40,367 nucleotides of DNA from an uncultured Planctomycetaceae bacterium (GTDB lineage Bacteria; Planctomycetota; Planctomycetia; Pirellulales; UBA1268). This document shows positions 1-7,545 of the stretch, one piece after another. Where the stretch lies: the NCBI GenBank assembly GCA_903831155.1, contig CAIKWU010000651.1:1-40367 (forward strand), given 5' to 3'. Position 1 is the stretch's first letter. Each line of letters begins with the position of its first letter. A model generated the notes under the pieces. The model did not search any database, had not been told where the DNA came from, and saw only the letters and a program-made list of their open reading frames with translations. Both the position numbers and the translations under genes were made by a program.

Positions 1-1
1 C

Positions 2-778
2 AAGGGCACGGTCGTCAACGTGATGAGCTACGGCGCATTCGTGAAGCTCGAGGACGGCGTCGAGGGGCTCGTGCACATCAGCGAGATGAGCTGGACCAAG
101 CGGGTGAGCCACCCGTCGGAGCTCGTCAAGCCGGGCGACGAGGTCGAGGTGGTGGTGCTCGCCATCAACAAGGAGAAGCAGGAGATCTCGCTGGGCATGA
201 AGCAGACCCAGCAGAACCCCTGGGAGAAGGTGGCCGCCGACTACCCGCCAGGCGCGGTGGTCAAGGGCGTGGTGCGGAACCTCACCAACTACGGCGCCTT
301 CATCGAGATCAACGACGGCATCGACGGCCTGCTCCACGTGACCGACATGTCGTGGACCCGGAAGGTGACCCACCCCAGCGAGATGCTGGAGAAGGGGCAC
401 GAGGTCGAGTGCAAGGTGCTCTCTGTCGACCAGCAGCGGCGGCGGATCGCCCTCGGGCTCAAGCAGATGGCCGACGATCCCTGGACGACCGACATCCCCA
501 AGCGCTACAAGGCTGGCGACGTCGTCAAGGGCACGGTCACGAAGATCACCAACTTCGGCGTGTTCGTGGGGCTCGAGGACGGCCTCGAGGGCCTGCTGCA
601 CATCTCGGAGCTGTCTGAGGACAAGATCGAGAACGCCGAGGACGTCGTGAAGATCGGCGATCCGCTCGAGGTGAAGATCCTCCGCGTCGACACCGACGAG
701 CGGAAGATCGGGCTCTCGAAGAAGCGGGTCGGCTGGTCGAGCGATCGCGAGGCAGCCGAAGGTCCGGCCGAGGGCTGA
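2..778 (+). CDS. rpsA: 30S ribosomal protein S1, C-terminal part (5' end outside window)
   Basis: This is the C-terminal 258 residues of a multi-repeat S1 protein, open through the left edge of the window. Three consecutive S1 (OB-fold) RNA-binding repeats are visible, each opening with a G-x-V-x-x-(L/I/V)-x-(N/S)-(Y/F)-G-(A/V)-F type strand and containing a D-G-(V/I/L)-(E/D)-G-L-(L/V)-H block, followed by a short charged tail ending KKRVGWSSDREAAEGPAEG. Ribosomal S1 binds mRNA on the 30S subunit and helps initiation on structured or weak-Shine-Dalgarno messages. Repeats one and two share the linker motif SWT(K/R)(R/K)V(S/T)HPSE, typical of rpsA rather than of Tex or PNPase. A GC-rich hairpin begins at the stop codon. 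The true start lies upstream. Confidence 0.93.
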   Translation, partial: KGTVVNVMSYGAFVKLEDGVEGLVHISEMSWTKRVSHPSELVKPGDEVEVVVLAINKEKQEISLGMKQTQQNPWEKVAADYPPGAVVKGVVRNLTNYGAFIEINDGIDGLLHVTDMSWTRKVTHPSEMLEKGHEVECKVLSVDQQRRRIALGLKQMADDPWTTDIPKRYKAGDVVKGTVTKITNFGVFVGLEDGLEGLLHISELSEDKIENAEDVVKIGDPLEVKILRVDTDERKIGLSKKRVGWSSDREAAEGPAEG

Positions 779-795
779 GCGGCTCAAGGCCGCTC
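777..795 (+). terminator. Hairpin at the rpsA stop codon, probable 3' end/terminator
   Basis: A perfect 7-bp stem (GAGCGGC / GCCGCTC) with a 5-nt loop TCAAG begins inside the rpsA stop codon. No T-run follows, so classical intrinsic termination is uncertain; it could protect the 3' end or work with Rho. It sits in the 70-bp gap between two convergent genes. Confidence 0.5.
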
Positions 796-826
796 CGGCG
801 GGCGAGACAGAGGCAATCCACCTGGG

Positions 827-843
827 CTCGAGGCTGCCCGTGG
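827..843. repeat. Solo REP-like fragment related to the 3310 and 33672 repeats
   Basis: The 17 bases beginning CTCGAGGCTGCCCGTG match the terminal unit of the repeat at 33672-33817 at all but one of the first 16 positions, and carry the same G-to-A change as the right end of the 3310-3453 copy. The fragment lies between the convergent genes rpsA and 849-1505. It may be a decayed or single REP unit. Chance similarity in GC-rich DNA is not fully excluded. Confidence 0.4.
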
Positions 844-848
844 TGCGG

Positions 849-1505
849 TCAGCGGGTGACGTCGATCGCCACGATCGGGCCGACCGATTCGGCGGGCGTG
901 CGGGAGTCCGCCAGGTCGGGCACGGCGGCCGTGCCCAGTGATCGGTAGCCGAGATGCCCGCCGCGACGGATCGCCCCCTCGCCGGAGAGCCGCACGCGGC
1001 GCGGGGCCGACGTGGCGGCGGCAGGTCTGCCGTCGGCGGTGAACGACACGGCCTCGTAGAGGAGGGCCTCCGCGTCGGCCGGATCGACCAGGTCGAGAAC
1101 GAGGCAACGGAAGGCCTGCGGCCCGGCCCCGCGGGGGACGGCGAGCCAGATCACCACGCGGCTGCCCGACGAGAGCGTGCGGACCGCGATCTCGTCGGGC
1201 CCTCCGGCGGGCGGACGGAGGTCGGTAGACCTGACGAGCGGGGCTGGAGCCGACGGTCGGGTCGCGTCGCCGGGGGCGGCGGCGCGGGGGGCCAGCGGCG
1301 TCGGGGGCGTTGCCTCGGGCACCGCCGTCAGCGTGGGTGCGGCGGCCTGCTCGGCGGGCACCGGGTCGACCGCCGGGGCCGCGGGCACGTCACTCGCGTT
1401 GAGCACCCGCATGCCCCGCTCGGCGAGCCGGCCCAGGTCGCCCGTCAGGGCGAAGCCGCCAGCCACGATGCCAACGGCGGCGACGCGGGACAGGATGGTC
1501 GACAT
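849..1505 (-). CDS. Hypothetical protein with N-terminal membrane anchor or signal
   Basis: I do not recognise the family. The 218-residue product starts MSTILSRVAAVGIVAGGFAL, a short hydrophobic stretch that could be a signal peptide or anchor. A Pro/Ala-rich low-complexity linker follows at about residues 40-90, then a compact C-terminal domain of about 120 residues rich in beta-type sequence (RVVIWLAVP, FRCLVLDLVD). The likely picture is an anchored periplasmic domain on a flexible linker. An in-frame ATG 14 codons upstream is possible, but it would put charged residues before the hydrophobic stretch, so 1505 is preferred. The gene lies 123 bp downstream of bcp on the same strand and converges with rpsA. 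No catalytic motif is evident. Confidence 0.7.
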   Translation of the reverse strand: MSTILSRVAAVGIVAGGFALTGDLGRLAERGMRVLNASDVPAAPAVDPVPAEQAAAPTLTAVPEATPPTPLAPRAAAPGDATRPSAPAPLVRSTDLRPPAGGPDEIAVRTLSSGSRVVIWLAVPRGAGPQAFRCLVLDLVDPADAEALLYEAVSFTADGRPAAATSAPRRVRLSGEGAIRRGGHLGYRSLGTAAVPDLADSRTPAESVGPIVAIDVTR

Positions 1506-1628
1506 GGGTGCGGCCGGGGACTGGAGCGGGGGGAATCGTGCCCGCAACTATGCCCCACGGTGGCGTCCCGGGCGCCGGCTCTTCCGACGGACGCCGGTCC
1601 GATCGTGCCGACGGTGACGGCGGATCCG

Positions 1629-2099
1629 TCACGCGTCCGCGAGGGCCGCGAGCACCTGGTCGGCGTGGCCGTCGGGCTTCACGGCCCGGAACACCTTCGC
1701 CACGCGGCCGGCTGCGTCGATCACGAACGTACTGCGGACGATGCCCATCGATTTTTTCCCGTAAAGCGTCTTTTCCCGCCAGGCGCCGTACTTCTCGGCC
1801 ACGGCGTGATCGGGATCGCAGAGCAGGGTGAACGGGAGCTTGTGCTTCGTGCGGAACTTCGCGTGGGCTTCCGGCCCGTCGCGGCTCACGCCGAGCACGA
1901 CGGCCCCGAGCCGCGCCAGTTTGGCCTTGGCGTCGCGAAAGCCGCAGGCCTCTCTCGTGCAGCCCGGCGTATCGTCCTTCGGGTAGAAATAGAGCACGAC
2001 GGGCGCGCCCCTGAGGCTCGAGAGTTTGAGCTTCGTGCCCTCGTGGGTGACGAGCGTGAAATCGGGAGCCTTGGCCCCCTCCTCGATCCAGTCGGCCAT
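1629..2099 (-). CDS. bcp: Thioredoxin-dependent peroxiredoxin, Bcp/PrxQ type
   Basis: A 156-residue peroxiredoxin of the BCP/PrxQ subfamily, which reduces hydrogen peroxide and organic hydroperoxides in the cytoplasm with electrons from thioredoxin. The thioredoxin fold is clear: YFYPKDDTPGCTREAC holds the peroxidatic Cys47 and, five residues on, the resolving Cys52 (the C-x4-C atypical 2-Cys pattern). The C-terminal half has the usual STFVIDAAGRV strand pair. Length matches the family (about 150-160). A Shine-Dalgarno GGAGA lies a few bases before the ATG. The gene is divergent from the MnmE-like GTPase, with only about 60 bp between the two starts, so both promoters must lie in or next to that short gap. 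Confidence 0.95.
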   Translation of the reverse strand: MADWIEEGAKAPDFTLVTHEGTKLKLSSLRGAPVVLYFYPKDDTPGCTREACGFRDAKAKLARLGAVVLGVSRDGPEAHAKFRTKHKLPFTLLCDPDHAVAEKYGAWREKTLYGKKSMGIVRSTFVIDAAGRVAKVFRAVKPDGHADQVLAALADA

Positions 2100-2161
2100 G
2101 GTGGATCTCCACGAATGGGCGGAAACGCATGCGGGTGACGCCGATTTCTAGCAGGGAAACC

Positions 2162-3250
2162 GTGAGCGTCCAGCCGGTCCGGGCCATGCTGCTCACGCCT
2201 TCCGGCCGGGGGGCCCTCGCCGTGGTCGGTGTGACGGGCCCCGGAGCCGTCGATCTCGTCGGGGCCCAGTTCGCTCCCCGCGCCGCCCCCCCGCTCGCCG
2301 CCCAGCCCGACGGCGCCATCGTCTTCGGCACGTGGCGATCGACCGGCGAGGAGGTGGTGGTCGTCCGTCAGGCAGCCGACCGCGTGGAGGTGCACGGCCA
2401 CGGCGGCACCGCCGCGCCGGCCGCCGTGCTCGCCGCGCTGGTGGCGGGCGGTGCGGTTCAGGGACGGTGGCAGGACTGGGCCGAGGGTGGACCCTGTCAG
2501 CGCGAGGCGATCGAGGCACTGCCGGCGGCCACGGCGCCGCGGGCGGCGATGATCCTCTCGCGGCAGGTTTCGGGGCTGATGGACCGCGCGATCGAGGAAC
2601 TCACGGCCGTCGTCACCCGCGGTGACGCGCTTGCCGCCCACCGCATGGCCGGTCGGCTTATCACGGCATCCCGCGTGGGGCTGCGGCTGACCGAGCCGTG
2701 GCGGGTGGTGCTTGCGGGTGAAGTGAACGCCGGCAAGAGCAGCCTGATGAACGCGGTGCTCGGGCACGCGCGGAGCATCGTCTCGCCGACGCCCGGCACC
2801 ACTCGGGACGTCCTGATCGCCACGGCGGTGCTCGACGGCTGGGCCGTGGACCTCGTCGATACGGCCGGGGAACGACGGGCCGGCGAGACCGAGTCGGCCA
2901 CCGAGCGCGAGGGGATCGCCCGGGCCGAGGCCGCGGCGAGGCATGCCGATCTCGTGCTGCGGGTGCTGCCCGCCGACGCGGCCCCGGGATCCAGTTCGCG
3001 TGTCGGCGCCACCGACCTCGTCGTCGTCTCGAAGGCCGATCTCCAAATCGCAACGATCCCGCCCGGGGCCGTCGTGACGTCGGCGGCGACGGGGCAGGGC
3101 GTTGAGGAACTCCTCCGGGCGATCGTCGAGCGGCTCGTGCCCGAGGCAGCGGCCGACCCCGCGCTCCTCGCCGGGCCCGTGCCGTTCACGCGGCGGCAGG
3201 TGGAGACGATCGAGCGGATCGCCGCGGCCGCCGAGCCTGTCCCCCCGTGA
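2162..3250 (+). CDS. MnmE/TrmE-like GTPase lacking the C-terminal catalytic cysteine
   Basis: The product resembles MnmE, the GTPase that with MnmG modifies wobble uridine in tRNA, but is only 362 residues against about 450. The N-terminal TrmE-type segment (TPSGRGALAVVGVTGPGA) is present. The FTGED and FLNGKLD motifs of the family are not visible. The embedded G domain is intact: G1 GEVNAGKSS (about residues 186-194), G2 PGTTRD, G3 DTAG (about 233), G4 SKAD in place of NKxD, and G5 TSA. The chain stops early after FTRRQVETIERIAAAAEPVPP, so the last helical segment with the invariant C-x-G-K is missing. Reading on in the other two frames does not restore it. The GTG at 2162 is chosen because AGGGA lies 4 nt upstream and the family begins there; ATG 2129 is the alternative. 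It may be a diverged paralogue, not a true MnmE. Confidence 0.82.
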   Translation: MSVQPVRAMLLTPSGRGALAVVGVTGPGAVDLVGAQFAPRAAPPLAAQPDGAIVFGTWRSTGEEVVVVRQAADRVEVHGHGGTAAPAAVLAALVAGGAVQGRWQDWAEGGPCQREAIEALPAATAPRAAMILSRQVSGLMDRAIEELTAVVTRGDALAAHRMAGRLITASRVGLRLTEPWRVVLAGEVNAGKSSLMNAVLGHARSIVSPTPGTTRDVLIATAVLDGWAVDLVDTAGERRAGETESATEREGIARAEAAARHADLVLRVLPADAAPGSSSRVGATDLVVVSKADLQIATIPPGAVVTSAATGQGVEELLRAIVERLVPEAAADPALLAGPVPFTRRQVETIERIAAAAEPVPP

Positions 3251-3309
3251 CTCCCTGTTATCCCCGCACTGCCCGCCCCGTCATGGCCGGTCCGTTGCGA
3301 GTGGCATGC

Positions 3310-3453
3310 ACTCAGCGAGGGGCTACCCGTGCCCTGGGAGCCGGGCTATGGCAGCAAGCGAAGCCAGGATGGCGAAACGCAGCGGACATGCAGTGAGCGT
3401 CAGGCAGGATGCCTGACGCGAACGTCCGGCGACGGGGCAGGGGCAGCCTCGAG
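3310..3453 (+). repeat. REPIN-like intergenic repeat, copy 1
   Basis: This segment aligns with the reverse complement of 33672-33817 over its full length, with long identical blocks such as CAAGCGAAGCCAGGATGGCG and CGCGAACGTCCGGCGACGGG. The ends (3316-3336 and 3433-3453) are imperfect inverted repeats of each other. Inside are two hairpins: 3363-3373 (GCC-AGGAT-GGC) and 3397-3419, a 9-10 bp perfect stem that also has AGGAT at its tip. The element lies in the 257-bp gap between the convergent MnmE-like gene and der; I see no convincing ORF there. Confidence 0.75.
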
Positions 3454-3507
3454 CCCCGCGAACGCCCCGGATCAAGGGCGAGCCGCAGCGGACGCGTGCC
3501 GAGTCGA

Positions 3508-4917
3508 TCAGTCGGCGTCGTCGTCCGGCCCGTCGCCCGACGCGTCCTCTGGCCTGTTGCCCGGACTATCGCCCTGCTTATTGCCCGCTTTGTCACCGGT
3601 GCCACGGCCGCGGACGTAGAGGCGGATGGGAACCTCCCTGAACGGCAACTCCTTGCGGAAGGCGTTGAGCAGGTAGCGACGGTACGGGTCCGACACGCTC
3701 CGCGGCGCGCTGGCCGAGATCACGATCGTCGGCGGGCCGACCTCGACCTGCGTGGCGAAGTAGAGCCGCACCGGCCGGCCCTTGGAGTCGGCAGGCGGCT
3801 GGTTTGCCTCGACCGCCTGCCGGAGCACGGTGTTGAGCCGGGCCGTCGCCGCCCGCTCGTGGCTCTGCCGATAGAGCCGCTGGGCCGTGTCGATCGTGGC
3901 CTTCACGTTGCGGCTCGCGGTGGCCGTCACGAAGGCCACCGGGGCCCACGGCATCGTCCGGAACGTGTCGCGGAGATACTGCGTCCATTCCCGCTTCTTG
4001 ACGTCGGCGGCGTAGAGGTCCCACTTGTTGACCACGAAGACCACCGGCTTGGCCTCCTCCGTGATCGTCTCGGCGAGCTGCTTGTCGACCTTGCCGATCG
4101 GCTCCGTGGCGTCGAAGAACAGGAGCACCACGTCGGCCCGACGGATGCTCCGCTGGGCCCGGTGGGTGGAGTAGAAGTCGATGTCGCTGGTGCGGCTCTT
4201 CGCCCGCCGCAGGCCTGGCGTGTCGATGGCGAGAAACGACCGGCCGTCGACCTCGAACCTCACGTCCACGCTGTCGCGGGTGGTGCCGGCGACGGGGCTC
4301 GTGATCACCCGCTCCTCGCGGGCCAGGGCGTTGACGAAGGTGCTCTTGCCGACGTTGCGGCGGCCTACCATGGCGAGCTTCATCTCGGGCAGTTCGGCCG
4401 TTTCGGGGTCGTCGATGCCGGGCGGTGGCAGCCGCGCCATGATCGCGTCGACGAGCGGGCCACGGTTGCGGTGCTGTCGGGCGCTGACCACGAGCGGCGG
4501 GCCGAAGCCGAGGGCCGAGAACTCGTGGGCCTGCGGATCGAGGTGGGGCGCGTCGGCCTTGTTGACGACGAGCAGCACCGGGCAGCCCGTCTTCCGGACC
4601 CGCTTGGCCACCTCGAGGTCGGATGGCAGCAGGCCGCTGCGGACGTCGACCATGAAGAGCACGACCGCCGCATGCGCGAGCCCCGACTCGATCTGCCGGT
4701 CGATCTGGGCCGTGAGGCCGTCCGGGTCGTCGAACCCCATGCCGCCGGTGTCGACCAGCTCGATCACGCGGCCGTCGAGCTCGATCCGCTGGACGAGACG
4801 GTCGCGGGTCACTCCGGCGGTCGGGTCCTCGATCGCAATCCGCTTCTCCACGAGCCAGTTGAACAGGCTCGACTTGCCCACGTTGGGCCGACCGACGATC
4901 ACGACTTGGGGAATCAT
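3508..4917 (-). CDS. der: Ribosome-assembly GTPase Der (EngA)
   Basis: Der has two tandem GTPase domains followed by a KH-like domain and is needed for 50S subunit maturation. Domain 1 begins at once with GRPNVGKSS (residues 9-17), TAGVTRD, DTGG and NKAD. Domain 2 begins near residue 179 (MKLAMVGRRNVGKST) with AGTTRD, DTPG and NKWD. The KH-like region runs from about 355 to 435. The 469-residue protein ends in an unusual Gly/Asp/Pro-rich acidic tail of about 33 residues after VRGRG. The start ATG lies 5 bp downstream of the ATP-grasp/Alpha-E stop, which implies co-transcription; a GGAG lies 11 nt upstream. Identification is firm; the tail is low complexity and of unknown role. Confidence 0.95.
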   Translation of the reverse strand: MIPQVVIVGRPNVGKSSLFNWLVEKRIAIEDPTAGVTRDRLVQRIELDGRVIELVDTGGMGFDDPDGLTAQIDRQIESGLAHAAVVLFMVDVRSGLLPSDLEVAKRVRKTGCPVLLVVNKADAPHLDPQAHEFSALGFGPPLVVSARQHRNRGPLVDAIMARLPPPGIDDPETAELPEMKLAMVGRRNVGKSTFVNALAREERVITSPVAGTTRDSVDVRFEVDGRSFLAIDTPGLRRAKSRTSDIDFYSTHRAQRSIRRADVVLLFFDATEPIGKVDKQLAETITEEAKPVVFVVNKWDLYAADVKKREWTQYLRDTFRTMPWAPVAFVTATASRNVKATIDTAQRLYRQSHERAATARLNTVLRQAVEANQPPADSKGRPVRLYFATQVEVGPPTIVISASAPRSVSDPYRRYLLNAFRKELPFREVPIRLYVRGRGTGDKAGNKQGDSPGNRPEDASGDGPDDDAD

Positions 4918-4922
4918 CGGTT

Positions 4923-7511
4923 TCAGGCTCCGACGTCGGGGAGGGCGGGCTGCCCGCCGAGTTGGCGGCGGGGCGTGGAGTGGACCAGGTAGCGGTGGCT
5001 GATCGCGTCGGCGAACTCGCGGGCGAGGGCATCGAGCCGGGCGAGCAGGTCCGCGAGATCGCGGCGGCTGCCGAGGTCGTCCACGACGGCCAGCCGCTCC
5101 ACGTCGGCGAGCCGCAGCTGGGCCACGGCCGACATCACCGCCCGCCGCTCGCCCGACGGGACCGGCGACATGCCGTCGTCGGGCAGGGCCGCGACGTGAT
5201 CGGCGAGCGCGGCGAACTGGAAGCCGATGCTGCGGGGGTTGGTCTCGTCGATCACGAGCAGGTCGATGAGGGGGGCCGGCTCCGACACCCCCGGATACCG
5301 GTTGCGGTAGGTCATCGAACTGTCGGCGATCTCGAGGAGCATCTCCTCGAGCCGGACGGCGTCCCCGCCGGGACCCTCGCCGAACATCCGCGGCCGGGGT
5401 GCCGCCAGCGCCGAGCCGACCAGCCGGATGGCGAACGCCGCCCGCTCCACGCGGCGGCCCATGTCGAGGAATCGCCAGCCGGGCCCGCGGGTCATGCTCT
5501 CGGTGCCGAGCCCCGCGAATGCCGACAGGTCGAAGATCAACGTGTCGAGGTGGGGCAGGACATCGGCGACGTGCCCCGACGGAAAGGCACCGGACGTGCC
5601 CCGGCCGCATGCGTCGCGCCGCACGCGGGCGAGCACCTTCCAGGAGTCGATCGAGATCCGGTCGCGGACCACCGATGCCGTCCGCCAGAGCCGGTCGATC
5701 TCCTCTCGCACGCTGCCCGAGCGGTGCGGATCGTGCACGAGCGACTGGATCGCCTCGTGGACTCCGCCTGTGGCCTCGTGGGCAGCGGGCCCCGCGACCG
5801 CCTCCAGCAGTCGGGCCGCCTCAACGCCGCACTCGCGATCCGATTCGGAGGCGAGCCGTGACGCGACGGTGCGAAGCAGTCGGGCAGCGTTCTCCGCCCG
5901 CTCCGCGTGACGGCCGAGCCAGTGAAGGTGGTCGGCGACCCGGCTGGGCAGGTCGTAGCCGCTGCGGCGGAGCGGCACCGGCTGGCCGGGTCGGCGCAGC
6001 AGCGTGAGGGGCGGAACCGGACCGTCGGCCAGGACCCACACATCCTTCGAGCCCTGCGCCGAGAGCAGCAGTTCCTCCCCCGCGGCGCGGACGGTCGACA
6101 TCCGGGCCAGTCCGCCTCGCATCGTCTGATAGCCCTCGGGCACCGCGACGGCGAAGCACCTCATGATCAGCGAAGCCGGCGTGATCGATCCGTCGTTCCA
6201 GCACGGAGCCACCGACCGCTCCACCCGCTCGCGACCGACCCAGTCGGCCGGGCGGCTGCGGATCTCGGCGACGAGCCGGCCGCGGGCCTCGGCGTCGAGC
6301 AGGGCGGGCACGTGCCGCTTCGGGCCGCGGCCGGGGATGGACGGCTCGATCACGCAGTCGTCGAGGCAGCGGAGGACGTGGTCGAGGTTCGCCGGGTCGC
6401 CGCACCACCACGACCGCGGCCCCGCGAGGACGAGATCCTCGCCGAGGAGCCGCCTCGAGACCGCCGGCAGGTATTCGGCGAAGGCCGGCGACTCCACGAG
6501 GCTGCTGCCGAGCATGTTCGCGACCGTCACCCTGCCGCGGCGGATCGACTGCACCAGTCCGGGTGTGCCATCGAGGGCGGCCGGGTCGAGCTCGAGGGGA
6601 TCGCAGTCGCGGTCGGGGACCCGGCGGAGCACGACGTCGAGCGGCACGAGACCGCCGAGCGTCTTCAGCCACAGGCGGTCATCGCGGACGGCGAGGTCAC
6701 CACCCTCGACGAGCGGATACCCCAGGTAGCGGGCGAGGTAGGCGTCCTCGAAGGAGGTCGCGCCGCCGGGGCTCGAGCTCTGCAGCACGATCCGCGGCTC
6801 GTCCCTGCCCACCGCGAGCCCGCGGAGCAGCGACCGCAGGCCGATGAAGAACGGGGCGAGCCGCTCCACGTTGCACTGCTCGAAGGCCGCGGGAAAGAGC
6901 CGCGACACGACCAGCCGGTTCTCGAGCGCGTAGCCGAGGCCGCGGGGCACGTCGGTTCGATCTCCGATCGCGACCCACCGGCCATCGTGGTTGCGGGCGA
7001 CCACGGCGGCATAGAGATGGAGCCAGCGGCCGCCGGCCGCCGCCATGCCGTGGCAGCAGCGGAGGAATCCCGGGTGTCCGAAGACGAGTTCGGGCGGCAC
7101 CACGCCCTCGCGGAGCAGGTGCTGGGGACCGTACAGGTCGCCGAGCAGGGCGTCGAGCACCCGGGCCCGCTGGTTGATGCCCAGTTCGAGCGTCGCCCAG
7201 TCCGGGCCGGCGATCACCAGCGGGATCGGGTCGAGCACCCATGGCCGCTGCTCCCCGGACGTCTCGTCCTGGAGGGCGTAGGTGACGCCGTTGTCGCGGA
7301 TCAGCCGCCGCGCCTGCTCCCAGCGGTTCGCGAGTTCCTCCGGACGCCAGGCCCCCAGGTGATCGACGAGACCCGCCCAGTGGCCCCGCGGCTGACCGGC
7401 AGCGCCGAGGAACTCGTCGTAGGCCGTCTCCGGGGCGTGGTAGCCGGGAAACGGACCCGCGGCGGATGGCCGGGCGGCCCGCGAAACCGGGGAGGTGGGG
7501 GGCGGGTTCAT
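4923..7511 (-). CDS. Circularly permuted ATP-grasp / Alpha-E domain fusion (DUF404-DUF407-DUF403)
   Basis: An 862-residue fusion. The N-terminal part (about residues 20-500) is a circularly permuted ATP-grasp domain, recognised from LINQRARVLDALLGDLYGP-like sequence, FGHPGFLRCCHG, PRGLGYALENR and the nucleotide-site region RVTVANMLGSSLVESPA...YLP. The C-terminal part (about 518-862) is a helical Alpha-E domain starting LPSRVADHLHWLGRHAERAE and ending at the stop. Such proteins are predicted peptide-forming ligases and are usually encoded beside bacterial transglutaminases; a suitable transglutaminase is in this window at 29945-30892, not adjacent. The substrate is unknown. The ATG at 7511 begins 34 bp after mtnA. 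No clear Shine-Dalgarno precedes it; an upstream ATG at 7592 would overlap mtnA and adds an Arg-rich stretch unlike the family. Confidence 0.88.
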   Translation of the reverse strand: MNPPPTSPVSRAARPSAAGPFPGYHAPETAYDEFLGAAGQPRGHWAGLVDHLGAWRPEELANRWEQARRLIRDNGVTYALQDETSGEQRPWVLDPIPLVIAGPDWATLELGINQRARVLDALLGDLYGPQHLLREGVVPPELVFGHPGFLRCCHGMAAAGGRWLHLYAAVVARNHDGRWVAIGDRTDVPRGLGYALENRLVVSRLFPAAFEQCNVERLAPFFIGLRSLLRGLAVGRDEPRIVLQSSSPGGATSFEDAYLARYLGYPLVEGGDLAVRDDRLWLKTLGGLVPLDVVLRRVPDRDCDPLELDPAALDGTPGLVQSIRRGRVTVANMLGSSLVESPAFAEYLPAVSRRLLGEDLVLAGPRSWWCGDPANLDHVLRCLDDCVIEPSIPGRGPKRHVPALLDAEARGRLVAEIRSRPADWVGRERVERSVAPCWNDGSITPASLIMRCFAVAVPEGYQTMRGGLARMSTVRAAGEELLLSAQGSKDVWVLADGPVPPLTLLRRPGQPVPLRRSGYDLPSRVADHLHWLGRHAERAENAARLLRTVASRLASESDRECGVEAARLLEAVAGPAAHEATGGVHEAIQSLVHDPHRSGSVREEIDRLWRTASVVRDRISIDSWKVLARVRRDACGRGTSGAFPSGHVADVLPHLDTLIFDLSAFAGLGTESMTRGPGWRFLDMGRRVERAAFAIRLVGSALAAPRPRMFGEGPGGDAVRLEEMLLEIADSSMTYRNRYPGVSEPAPLIDLLVIDETNPRSIGFQFAALADHVAALPDDGMSPVPSGERRAVMSAVAQLRLADVERLAVVDDLGSRRDLADLLARLDALAREFADAISHRYLVHSTPRRQLGGQPALPDVGA

Positions 7512-7545
7512 CGGGATGGGGCCGGCGACGCTGGACGCCCCAAGT

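Noticed and set aside
3250-3335. A possible frameshift hiding the missing C-terminus of the MnmE-like GTPase
   Set aside because: Translation of both other frames past 3250 gives no F-C-x-G-K motif or helical sequence of the family.
3102-3619. Short ORFs across repeat copy 1 whose translations resemble ORFs across copy 2 (for example SARGYPCPGSR against SARGCPCPGSR)
   Set aside because: The similarity follows from the shared DNA repeat, the frames are not conserved end to end, and there is no ribosome binding site. I treat these as spurious and the element as non-coding.
4946-4955. GGGCTGCCCG inside the 3' end of the ATP-grasp/Alpha-E gene as another REP-like unit
   Set aside because: It is only 10 bases, lies in coding sequence and is a simple GC palindrome. 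It shows the background rate of short matches, which is why the four partial intergenic matches have low confidence.
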